From assembly GCF_002871795.1 (NCBI RefSeq), contig NZ_PNHL01000019.1, positions 1-36,698 of the forward strand: DNA of 36,698 nucleotides, read 5' to 3'. The position numbers were made by a program, and so were the translations under genes. The DNA is from Brachybacterium sp. UMB0905 (GTDB lineage Bacteria; Actinomycetota; Actinomycetes; Actinomycetales; Dermabacteraceae). The notes under the pieces were generated by a model that saw only the letters and a program-made list of their open reading frames with translations, ran no database searches and was not told where the DNA came from. Positions 1-6,890 of the stretch are shown piece after piece (position 1 is the stretch's first letter; each line of letters opens with the position of its first letter).

Positions 1-23
1 CATCCGCACACTCCACCGATCAG

Positions 24-42
24 ACCCCCGCCGACCGGGGGT
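24..42. terminator. hairpin terminator of a gene left of the window
   Basis: A perfect 7-bp stem (ACCCCCG / CGGGGGT) closes a 5-nt loop. It lies well upstream of the first gene and is followed by GTTGCTT. It probably ends transcription entering from a gene outside the window. There is no long T-run, as is usual in high-GC actinobacteria. Confidence 0.55.
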
Positions 43-162
43 GTTGCTTCGACGCTATGACACCACCGGGTGCACTGAGCTTCTCTACTGTGTGAGCCGT
101 CAGGGGCAGGACACGGGATAACCACGGCGCGCGAGCGTCGCAGGCAGGGGAGCGGACCGGCG

Positions 163-1218
163 ATGAGCGGTTTCTACGGCGCGAACACCGACCATCTGCG
201 CCAGCATGGGCAGCTGATGGTGACCAAGGCGCAGCGAGTGATCGAGCTGCGTGACCAGCTGACGCCGCTGGTGATGGACGAGGGCATCTGGCGCGGTAGC
301 GACGCCGATTCTTTCCGCTCCGAGTGGAGCGGTCACGTGGCCGGCCTGTTCGAGAGCGGTCAGCAGACCGTGGACCACGGCGGCAAGAGTCTCGAGGAGC
401 ACGCCGAGGAGCAGGATCAGGCCTCCGCCGATGGCGAGGGCGGCGCCGGCGGGTCCGGCGGTGGTGAGGACGGCGGCTGGAACCCCTTCGGCTTCCTGAA
501 GGACCTCTGGGTCAAGGGCCAGGGGCTGTTCAAGAAGTTCAAGGACTTCATGAAGTTCGTGGACGCGATCCCCACCGCGTTCGACGAGTTCCGGAAGCTC
601 GCTGATGCCGGGCTCGAGAAGCTGTGGCGGTCCGCTTACCTCGATGAGCTGTTCAAGGGCGGCAAGGGCTGGCAGGCCGCCGCGGAGAAGCTCTTCGACA
701 AGCTGAAGATCCCGAACTCCCTGGGCAACTTCCGCCCCCTGGAGTGGCTGAACAAGCTCGACGATGTGGCGCCGTGGCTGAAGAGCGTCGGCAGCGGCCT
801 CGGCAAGGCGATGCCGTTCGTCGACATCGCCCTCGGTGGCGTGCAGGCCTACAACGGCTTCAAGGACGGGGACATCTACAACGGCGTCAGCGGCTCCCTG
901 TCCGCTATCGGTGGCGGCCTGCTGGTCGCCGCGCCGTTCACCGGACCGGCCGCCCCGATCGTCGGCGCCGTCGGCGCGGGCCTCGGCATCGTCTCGGCCG
1001 GGATGGACATCGGCCGTATGGTCTACGACAACTGGGACGGCATCACCAGCACCGTCGGCAATGCTGCGAGCACCGTGGGCAATGCGGTCGGCTCAGCCGC
1101 TTCCGCGGCTGGAGATGCGATCGGCTCTGCGGCGTCGACCGTCGGCTCCGCGATCTCCGATGCCGGATCAGCGGTCTCCGACGCTCTGGGCGGTCTGGGC
1201 GAGGCCTTCGGCTGGTGA
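163..1218 (+). CDS. WXG100-like protein with hydrophobic Gly/Ala-rich C-terminus (putative type VII secretion substrate)
   Basis: This 351-aa protein starts with a helical region of about 95 residues carrying a W-R-G turn at 43-45, as in WXG100/ESAT-6 proteins. An acidic Gly/Ser-rich linker (about 96-110) follows, then amphipathic segments rich in Lys and Phe. A strongly hydrophobic Gly/Ala stretch (about 243-285) could insert in a membrane. The end (about 292-345) is a degenerate small-residue repeat of the form VG-A-S. There is no classical signal peptide, which fits type VII export. SD-like GGGAG lies about 11 nt before the ATG. No recognisable toxin catalytic motif is visible, so the role could be pore-like, structural or a carrier. 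The WXG assignment rests on the motif and helical context; export and function are inference. No ESX secretion genes are in the window. Confidence 0.7.
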   Translation: MSGFYGANTDHLRQHGQLMVTKAQRVIELRDQLTPLVMDEGIWRGSDADSFRSEWSGHVAGLFESGQQTVDHGGKSLEEHAEEQDQASADGEGGAGGSGGGEDGGWNPFGFLKDLWVKGQGLFKKFKDFMKFVDAIPTAFDEFRKLADAGLEKLWRSAYLDELFKGGKGWQAAAEKLFDKLKIPNSLGNFRPLEWLNKLDDVAPWLKSVGSGLGKAMPFVDIALGGVQAYNGFKDGDIYNGVSGSLSAIGGGLLVAAPFTGPAAPIVGAVGAGLGIVSAGMDIGRMVYDNWDGITSTVGNAASTVGNAVGSAASAAGDAIGSAASTVGSAISDAGSAVSDALGGLGEAFGW

Positions 1219-1271
1219 CCGGGCGTACCAGAATTCACCCGTTGCTCAGCTGCCCGGATCATATCCCCGCA

Positions 1272-1277
1272 TAGGAT
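1272..1277 (+). promoter_or_regulatory. -10 hexamer TAGGAT, leaderless start for the 1284 gene
   Basis: TAGGAT followed by exactly six nucleotides and then ATG at 1284. Transcription would begin at the start codon. No clear -35 or SD is visible. Confidence 0.5.
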
Positions 1278-1283
1278 CGCCCC

Positions 1284-2102
1284 ATGACGACCCCTCCGCT
1301 GCTCACCGAACGTGACGCCGCCTCGGCCTACGCCCTGCTCGCCGAAGCCAGCGAGGACCCGAAGGTCCTGGCTGTGCTGTCCGATGAGGAACTGTTGGCC
1401 CTGGGCGGACCCAGCGCCCTCGAACTCGTCGGCAGCCCCTTTCTCGACGCGGCCGAGTTCGATCGGGAACTGGCCGCCGCGATCGCCGCCCGCTCCCTGA
1501 TCGCCCGGGGACTCGTCGTCCTCGATGATGCGCAGCAGGAGAACGAAGGCGAGGACATCGTCGACCCGGAGCGTCCAGTCGAGCGCGCCGCCCAGCTGGA
1601 CCGCACCCTCGCCGGCCTGCTCACGCTGCGCTCGATGCCACTGGCGGTCCTGAACCTCACCCGGCAGGTCGCTGACCAGACCACCTCCGTGATGGTCTAC
1701 GTGTTCCCGCGCGAGGGCATCCTCGAGGAGCTCATCACGGCCGACGGGTTCCACCACTTCAGCCTGCCGCTGCGCTCGGCGGTCCCCGCCCGACTGGCCC
1801 GCTACGTCGACCAGGACCAGGTGGCCGGTGACGAGGATGACGAGCCGATCCGCGCCACCGCCGCCGAGCTCGAGGGTGAAGGGGAGCTCGCCGAGGCGCT
1901 GCGTGACACGCGCGCCCTCACGGTCCTGACCAGCGCCGAATCCGACGGCTCCGCCCAGGTGTCGGTGATGGCGACCTCGCAGGACGTGTACATGATGGAC
2001 ACCCCCAGCTCGCCCGAGGAGCAGGTGGCGGTCCGTCGGATCTCCGCGCAGACCCTGCAGGACCTGATCGGCGAGGTGCTACCCGCTCCGGCCGACGCCT
2101 GA
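1284..2102 (+). CDS. hypothetical protein, possibly EspG-like
   Basis: I do not recognise this 272-aa protein with certainty. It is soluble and acidic with no membrane segment. The N-terminal third has leucine-rich helices and a segment SLIARGLVV (about 72-80), then a region with LRSMPLAVLNL. A middle block has a VYVFP strand, EELI and DGFHHFSLPL. The C-terminus carries a strand pair (ALTVLTSAE, VYMMDTP) and a final helix. This layout resembles EspG-type ESX substrate chaperones, and the gene lies 65 bp after a WXG100-like gene, which makes a chaperone role plausible. Both points are inference from overall look and context. The ATG is supported by a -10 hexamer six bases upstream, so a leaderless mRNA is likely even though the neighbour upstream is co-directional. 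Confidence 0.75.
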   Translation: MTTPPLLTERDAASAYALLAEASEDPKVLAVLSDEELLALGGPSALELVGSPFLDAAEFDRELAAAIAARSLIARGLVVLDDAQQENEGEDIVDPERPVERAAQLDRTLAGLLTLRSMPLAVLNLTRQVADQTTSVMVYVFPREGILEELITADGFHHFSLPLRSAVPARLARYVDQDQVAGDEDDEPIRATAAELEGEGELAEALRDTRALTVLTSAESDGSAQVSVMATSQDVYMMDTPSSPEEQVAVRRISAQTLQDLIGEVLPAPADA

Positions 2103-2114
2103 GCCGCCCCCGCG

Positions 2115-2825
2115 ATGACCCGCAGCATCGTCCTGATCCACGCAGTGCGTTCCTCGCGCACCATGTGGAAGGGGCAGCGCCGTCGCCTGCGTGAGCGCGG
2201 CTATCAGGTGATCGCCCCGGACCTGCCCGGTCACGGACGGCGCCACGACGAGCCCTTCACCCTCGAGGGCGCGCTCGCCACGATCGATGCAGCGGTCGCC
2301 GCCTGCGAGGAACCACCGCTGCTGGTGGGTCTGTCGCTCGGCGGCTATCTGACGGTGCACTGGGCCGGCACCCATCCGGGGCGTCTGGCGGGCGTGGTCG
2401 CCGCGGACTGCACCATCGTCCCGGGTCCCGCGATGGCGCGCCTGTACGGGCTGTGGCTGACGATGAAGGACTGGCTGCCCGGGGATTCCGATGCCCGGGT
2501 GGCCCGCTCCTTCGCCCGCCGCCACACCCGCAAGGCCGCGAAACGCTACTACGGCGGCGGGCGCGCCCACGGCGTGGTCTCCGCGGTGGTCCGCGCCGTC
2601 GGCTCCTTCGACCTGCTGGCCGATGTCACGCGAATCGACGTACCGATCACCTTCGTCAACGGCGAGCATGATCCGTTCCGCCGCCACGAGGCCCTGTTCC
2701 TCGAGGCCGCGCGCGATGGGGAACTGGTGATCCTGCAGGACGCCGGGCATATCTCCAACCTGTCCCGCCCGAAACGGTTCGCGAAGATCCTGCACCGCTG
2801 CGCCGGGCAGGCGGTGTCGGCGTGA
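2115..2825 (+). CDS. alpha/beta hydrolase (first of a tandem pair)
   Basis: A 236-aa single-domain alpha/beta hydrolase of unknown substrate, presumably cytoplasmic. The nucleophile elbow is G-L-S-L-G-G with Ser74, the acid is probably Asp in NGEHDPF, and the catalytic His is in DAGHISNL near the C-terminus. The strand after the first turn reads LIHAVRSS, so the usual oxyanion HG is HA here. PDLPGHG is conserved. It starts 12 bp after the previous gene and overlaps the next hydrolase by GTGA, so the two are translationally coupled. The two hydrolases are clearly related (same APDLPGHG, EPFTL and SLGG blocks) and arose by tandem duplication. Substrate cannot be read from sequence. Confidence 0.88.
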   Translation: MTRSIVLIHAVRSSRTMWKGQRRRLRERGYQVIAPDLPGHGRRHDEPFTLEGALATIDAAVAACEEPPLLVGLSLGGYLTVHWAGTHPGRLAGVVAADCTIVPGPAMARLYGLWLTMKDWLPGDSDARVARSFARRHTRKAAKRYYGGGRAHGVVSAVVRAVGSFDLLADVTRIDVPITFVNGEHDPFRRHEALFLEAARDGELVILQDAGHISNLSRPKRFAKILHRCAGQAVSA

Positions 2826-3565
2826 CCGTACGGCCAGCGCCTCATCCCGTGGTGCTCATCCACGGCACACGCACCTCCCACAGCCAATGGGACCTCCAGC
2901 GCCCCGGGCTGGAAGCCGCCGGGCATCGCACGACCGCCCCCGACCTGCCCGGGCACGGCGCGCGCCACACGGAGCCGTTCACCCTCGACGCTGCGGCGGA
3001 GGTGATCAGCCAGGCCGTGCGCGTGGCCGCCGAGGATGGTCCGACGCACCTGGTGGGCAGCTCGCTCGGCGGGATGCTCGCCATCCACACCGCCGCCCGG
3101 CTCACCGCAGAGGACCCGGCCCTGCTGTGCTCGGTCATCGCCTGCGGCGCCGCCGTGCAGCCCACGCCGCACACCGCCCGTGCGTACGCCGCGCTGATGG
3201 AGATGGTCGACCGGGTGCCCGGGGCGCGGCAGGGCACCTGGCCGCTGCGTCTGCTGCTCGGCGCCGAAGGAGCCCGCGCCTACGTGCGCGGCGGGAGGGC
3301 CGACGTGGCCGTGGTCGCCCCAGCCTTCGCCGCTGTCGCCTCCATGGACCTGCGCGCGGATCTCGCCCGCATCCCGGTGCCTGTGACCTTTCTGCATGGA
3401 CGGGGTGATCAGCTGCGCCTGCACGAACGCTCCTTCGTCGCCGCTGCGCCGCGCGGAGCGTTGGAGGTCCTGCCCTATGGCAATCACATGGTCAACCTGG
3501 TCCGCCCCGGTCGCTTCACGACGGACCTGCTGCGCGTGCTCGCCCGCAGCGAGCGGGAGGGCTGA
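2822..3565 (+). CDS. alpha/beta hydrolase (second of a tandem pair)
   Basis: A 247-aa alpha/beta hydrolase, paralogous to the upstream gene. It has the standard oxyanion motif LIHGTRTS, the block APDLPGHGARH, a nucleophile elbow G-S-S-L-G-G with Ser81, a likely acid in HGRGDQL, and a catalytic His in YGNHMVNL. The GTG start overlaps the previous stop as GTGA, a classic coupling arrangement. No signal peptide or lid insertion is evident, so a cytoplasmic esterase or related hydrolase is likely. Keeping both copies in coupled form suggests they act together or on related substrates, but that is inference. Confidence 0.88.
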   Translation: MTVRPAPHPVVLIHGTRTSHSQWDLQRPGLEAAGHRTTAPDLPGHGARHTEPFTLDAAAEVISQAVRVAAEDGPTHLVGSSLGGMLAIHTAARLTAEDPALLCSVIACGAAVQPTPHTARAYAALMEMVDRVPGARQGTWPLRLLLGAEGARAYVRGGRADVAVVAPAFAAVASMDLRADLARIPVPVTFLHGRGDQLRLHERSFVAAAPRGALEVLPYGNHMVNLVRPGRFTTDLLRVLARSEREG

Positions 3566-3570
3566 GGCCA

Positions 3571-3583
3571 CCTGCCAGGCAGG
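3571..3583. promoter_or_regulatory. 13-bp palindrome, candidate operator
   Basis: CCTGCC-A-GGCAGG is a perfect inverted repeat with a single central base. It ends 15 bp before the -10 hexamer at 3599, so it covers the -35 position of the downstream gene's promoter. The loop is too small for a stable RNA hairpin of full length, so a protein-binding site is more likely than a terminator. Confidence 0.35.
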
Positions 3584-3598
3584 ACGGCGTTCGCCCCG

Positions 3599-3604
3599 TA
3601 CCCT
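3599..3604 (+). promoter_or_regulatory. -10 hexamer TACCCT, leaderless start for the 3611 gene
   Basis: TACCCT, then six bases, then GTG at 3611. This supports the GTG over the ATG three codons downstream, and predicts a leaderless mRNA. Confidence 0.5.
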
Positions 3605-3610
3605 GGCGAT

Positions 3611-4174
3611 GTGACAACCATGCATCGCCCCACCCTGCGCGTCGGTTTCGTGCCCGGGGTCGAACCGGACCGCTTCCTGCGCCGGTGGAAGACCGGCCGC
3701 CGCAGCGCCTGGCTGGACCTCGTGCCCGTGCCGCTGTCGCGCCAGCGCGAAGTGCTGGCCACCGCAGAGGTCGACATGTGCTTCGTGCGGCTGCCGCTGC
3801 CCGAGCTCGACGAGCTGCACCTGGTGCGGCTGTGGGAAGAGCGCGCCGCCGTGGTGGTGGGGGACGAGAACCTCCTCAGCCTCCACGAAGAGGTCCGCGA
3901 AGAGGACCTCGCACAGTCCGGGGAGAGGGAGATCCTGCCCCAGCATCTCGATGATGCGGCCGATCGCGTCGCGATCGTCGCCACCGGCATCGGGTTCACC
4001 CGGATGCCGTTGCCCCTCGCACGGCTGCACCACCGCAAGGATGCTGTGCACCTGCCGCAGGCGGACGCCGAACCCACGCGCATCGGCCTCGCCTGGCCCC
4101 GTGAGGCCGATGATGATCTGCGGCAGGAGTTCGTCGGCGTCGTGCGCGGACGCACCGCCCGCTCCAGTCGCTGA
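3611..4174 (+). CDS. orphan LysR-type substrate-binding domain protein
   Basis: This 187-aa protein looks like only the effector-binding half of a LysR-type regulator: it opens with the strand LRVGFVPG, continues with the ATAEVDMCFVRLPL block typical of the LysR substrate fold, and has a late VAIVATGIGFTRMPLPLA block equal to the region where LysR effector domains recognise ligand. No helix-turn-helix precedes it; upstream sequence is a promoter and the end of a hydrolase gene. The C-terminus is Arg/Ser-rich. It may be a small ligand-binding or modulating protein, or a regulator that has lost DNA binding. The frame is intact and codon use matches its neighbours, so it appears to be a real gene rather than debris. 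Function is unknown. Confidence 0.8.
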   Translation: MTTMHRPTLRVGFVPGVEPDRFLRRWKTGRRSAWLDLVPVPLSRQREVLATAEVDMCFVRLPLPELDELHLVRLWEERAAVVVGDENLLSLHEEVREEDLAQSGEREILPQHLDDAADRVAIVATGIGFTRMPLPLARLHHRKDAVHLPQADAEPTRIGLAWPREADDDLRQEFVGVVRGRTARSSR

Positions 4175-4247
4175 CCCGTCGGCTCCCCAAACGTCGAGAA
4201 CACCCCCACGTCAGAACACCCCGCAACCTGATCCGAAGGAGGTCCCC

Positions 4248-4718
4248 ATGACCGAGCAGCCCCGCATGAACGTCGAGAGCTTCAACCTCGACCACCGCGC
4301 CGTTGCCGCCCCCTACCTGCGCATCGCCGATCGCAAGGAGCTGCCCGGCGGTGATGTGCTGACGAAGTTCGATGTGCGCTTCACCCAGCCCAACCGGGAG
4401 CACCTGGACTCCGAGGCCGTCCACTCTCTCGAGCACATGATGGCCGAGCACATGCGCGACCACAGCGCGGACGTCCTGGACGTCTCGCCGATGGGCTGCC
4501 GCACCGGTTTCTACGTCCTGCTGGTGGGCGACCACACCGTCGAGGGCTTCACCCCGGTCCTCGAGGCGACCCTGCGGGACCTGCTTGCCGCGGATGAGGT
4601 GCCAGCGGCCAATGAGATCCAGTGCGGCTGGGGCGCGCACCACACCCTGGAGGGTGCGAAGACGGCTGCGCGGGCGATGCTGGAGCAGCGCGAGCAGTGG
4701 GGGCAGGTCAGCGCCTGA
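4248..4718 (+). CDS. luxS: S-ribosylhomocysteine lyase (autoinducer-2 synthase)
   Basis: LuxS cleaves S-ribosylhomocysteine to homocysteine and 4,5-dihydroxypentane-2,3-dione, the AI-2 precursor, in the activated methyl cycle. The 156-aa length is normal. The metal site HSLEH gives His59 and His63 with the general base Glu62, the third ligand is Cys126 in EIQCGWG, and the catalytic Cys84 is in MGCRTGFY. The start is set by GAAGGAGG seven to eight bases before the ATG; a longer open frame upstream lacks these signals. Its stop lies inside the 3' end of convergent malQ (11-bp overlap). No Pfs nucleosidase or methionine genes are adjacent, so it is a stand-alone copy here. Confidence 0.97.
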   Translation: MTEQPRMNVESFNLDHRAVAAPYLRIADRKELPGGDVLTKFDVRFTQPNREHLDSEAVHSLEHMMAEHMRDHSADVLDVSPMGCRTGFYVLLVGDHTVEGFTPVLEATLRDLLAADEVPAANEIQCGWGAHHTLEGAKTAARAMLEQREQWGQVSA

Positions 4719-6831
4719 GACCCTCCCGCACCGCGTGCAGCAGGCGCGCGGTGCGCTCGTCGGTCGAGAGATCGTCCACGCTCACCACCTGCCCGTCGGC
4801 ATCGGCCAGCGGGATCCGCCAGTTCGGGTACTCCTCATCCGTGCCCGGCTGGTTCTGGATCCGTCGCTCGCCCACGCAGTCCACGAGCGAAACCCCCAGC
4901 AGCATCGACGGGGTGCGCACCAGGTGCCGATGCAGCGCGATCACCGTCTGTTCGATGTCCGCGTCCGCCTCCAGCAGGCCCTCGCCGCGCAGCAGATCCA
5001 GGACCTCTTCGCGAGCCTCCGCATCGGCGGCCTGCTCCTGCTCGAGGCTGCGCTCCAGCAGCCCCAGCTCATGCCGCAGCGCCACATGGTCCCCGGCCAG
5101 GTACCCGGCCGTCGGCGGCAGGTCATGGGTGTTCACCGAGGCCATGCACTGGGTGCGGTAGTGCTCCGGCGCGAGCGGTCGGCCCTGGTCGTCGTACTCG
5201 AACCACAGGATCGAGGTGCCCATGATCCCGCGCTCGACCAGGTAGTCCCGCACCCACGGCTCGAAAGTGCCCAGGTCCTCACCGACCACGAGGGTGCCCG
5301 AGCGCTGCGCCTCGAGCGCCAGGATCCCGATCATCGCCTCATGGTCGTAGGCGACATATGCCCCATCGGACGCCTCATGTCCCTCGGGGATCCACCACAG
5401 GCGGAACAGTCCCAGCACATGGTCGATCCGCAGTGCACCGGCATGCCGCATCAGGGTGCGCAGCATGTCCCGCCACGGCCGGTAGGAGTGCTCCCGCAGA
5501 CGCTCGGGGTGCCACGGCGGCTGATCCCAGTTCTGGCCCTGCTGGTTGTACTGGTCCGCGGGAGCGCCTACGCCCACGCCGAGCGCCAGCACATCACGAA
5601 GACTCCACGCATCGGCGCCCAGCTGCTCCACGCCCACCGCGAGGTCATGCATGATGCCGATGCGCATCCCCGCATCCTGTGCCGCGGACTGGGCGGCACC
5701 CATCTGCTCATCCAGCAGCCACTGCACCCACACGTGGAACTCGATGCGCTCGGCCAGCTCCCGGCGGGCCTGCTCGATGGTGCGCTCATCGAGCTCGGCG
5801 AGGCTCGCCTCATCCTCCGTGCCGTGCAGCTGCTCGGCGATTGCGCTCCACAGCGCGAAGTCCTCCAGCCCCTGCCCTTCGCGGGCCCGGTAGGCGTCCA
5901 GCAGCGCTTGCCGCGCCGGGGTCAGCGGCACCGCGAACAGCTCCTCGAGCGCCTTGTTCTTCGCGGTCAGCACCGCATCGCGCACCAGATGCTCGGCATC
6001 CTCGTTGTAGCCGGCCACGCCCTGGCGCAGCAGCTCCACCTTCTGCCGTGCCACCTCGGTGAGCAGCCGATACTCCGGCACGTCCTCGATGCGCAGGTAC
6101 AGGGCGCTCGTGAAACGCCGCGTGGTGGGCAGGTATGGGGAGGGCAGCACCGGCGCCGTCGGATAGGAGGCGTGCAGGGGGTTCACCAGCAGGAAGTCCG
6201 CGCCGTGGCGGGCACCGGTGATCGCGGCGATATCCCGCATATCAGCGAGGTCGCCGATGCCCCACGAGCGCTTGGAGCGCACCGAGTACAGCTGCGCCTG
6301 CAGCCCGAAAGCCCGCTGCGCGGCGAACTGCTCGTGGACCGTCACCCGCGCCGGGGTGACCACCACATCGGCCTCGACGCTGTGCCCGTCCTCGAGCTCG
6401 GCAACCGCCCGGTGCCAGCCCAGCGGCAGCCCGGCCGGCAGGTGGAAGCGGGCGCGGCCGCGCAGTGTGCCGTCCAGATCGAACGGAGCCGTGTTGTCCT
6501 CGCTCTGCTGCAGATCCCACCGGGCCCCGTCCTCGAGCCGCAGGTGCATCGTCACCGCGGTGCCATGGTCCACGTGCACGGGGATCGAGCTGTCGCGGTC
6601 CTCCCGCATCACGGTCACCGGCGGCAGGGTGCGCTCCCACGGGGCGCGCTCACGGCGGGCACGGGTGGCGGCGATCGCCTCCGGCGAGGAGACATCGGCG
6701 CCGAGCGCGGTGAGCACAGCGGCCAGCGTGTCCGGGGAGACGTCCTTCAGCGTGCCGTCCCACCCCCAGTACTGGGTGCTGACGCCAAGGTCATGGGCGA
6801 GGTCGCGCAGAGCGGGGGTATCCGAGCACAT
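4708..6831 (-). CDS. malQ: 4-alpha-glucanotransferase (amylomaltase, GH77)
   Basis: MalQ transfers 4-alpha-glucan segments between maltodextrins during maltose/glycogen breakdown in the cytoplasm. The 707-aa protein belongs to the long GH77 form with an N-terminal beta-rich extension of about 170 residues. The catalytic barrel begins near SKRSWGIGDLADM. The nucleophile is Asp470 (RIDHVLGLFR), the acid/base Glu518 (VGEDLGTF) and the third acid Asp570 (VNTHDLPPT). The ATG is preceded on its strand by TACGAT and seven bases, suggesting a leaderless mRNA. It lies 57 bp downstream of pmt, behind that gene's terminator, and runs convergently into luxS. No other maltose genes are adjacent. Confidence 0.96.
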   Translation of the reverse strand: MCSDTPALRDLAHDLGVSTQYWGWDGTLKDVSPDTLAAVLTALGADVSSPEAIAATRARRERAPWERTLPPVTVMREDRDSSIPVHVDHGTAVTMHLRLEDGARWDLQQSEDNTAPFDLDGTLRGRARFHLPAGLPLGWHRAVAELEDGHSVEADVVVTPARVTVHEQFAAQRAFGLQAQLYSVRSKRSWGIGDLADMRDIAAITGARHGADFLLVNPLHASYPTAPVLPSPYLPTTRRFTSALYLRIEDVPEYRLLTEVARQKVELLRQGVAGYNEDAEHLVRDAVLTAKNKALEELFAVPLTPARQALLDAYRAREGQGLEDFALWSAIAEQLHGTEDEASLAELDERTIEQARRELAERIEFHVWVQWLLDEQMGAAQSAAQDAGMRIGIMHDLAVGVEQLGADAWSLRDVLALGVGVGAPADQYNQQGQNWDQPPWHPERLREHSYRPWRDMLRTLMRHAGALRIDHVLGLFRLWWIPEGHEASDGAYVAYDHEAMIGILALEAQRSGTLVVGEDLGTFEPWVRDYLVERGIMGTSILWFEYDDQGRPLAPEHYRTQCMASVNTHDLPPTAGYLAGDHVALRHELGLLERSLEQEQAADAEAREEVLDLLRGEGLLEADADIEQTVIALHRHLVRTPSMLLGVSLVDCVGERRIQNQPGTDEEYPNWRIPLADADGQVVSVDDLSTDERTARLLHAVREGLRR

Positions 6832-6838
6832 GGCGCAT

Positions 6839-6844
6839 ATCGTA
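6839..6844 (-). promoter_or_regulatory. -10 hexamer TACGAT for malQ
   Basis: On the minus strand TACGAT is followed by seven bases and the malQ ATG. This is one base longer than the spacing seen at the other genes, but still fits a leaderless or near-leaderless start. Confidence 0.4.
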
Positions 6845-6861
6845 GACGGCTGCGCCGCCCG

Positions 6862-6890
6862 GATCGCACCGGGAAGGGCCCGGTGTGATC
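6862..6890 (-). terminator. terminator of pmt
   Basis: A 12-bp stem with one G.U pair (GATCGCACCGGG against CCCGGTGTGATC) and a 5-nt loop. It overlaps the last two bases of the pmt stop codon and separates pmt from the malQ promoter. Confidence 0.6.

Noticed and set aside
1218..1283. A toxin-immunity pair formed by the first two genes
   Set aside because: No toxin catalytic domain can be seen in the first protein and the second does not resemble a known immunity family.
4585..6888. Long plus-strand open frame across malQ
   Set aside because: Codon pattern and motifs support malQ on the minus strand; the plus-strand translation has no recognisable domain.
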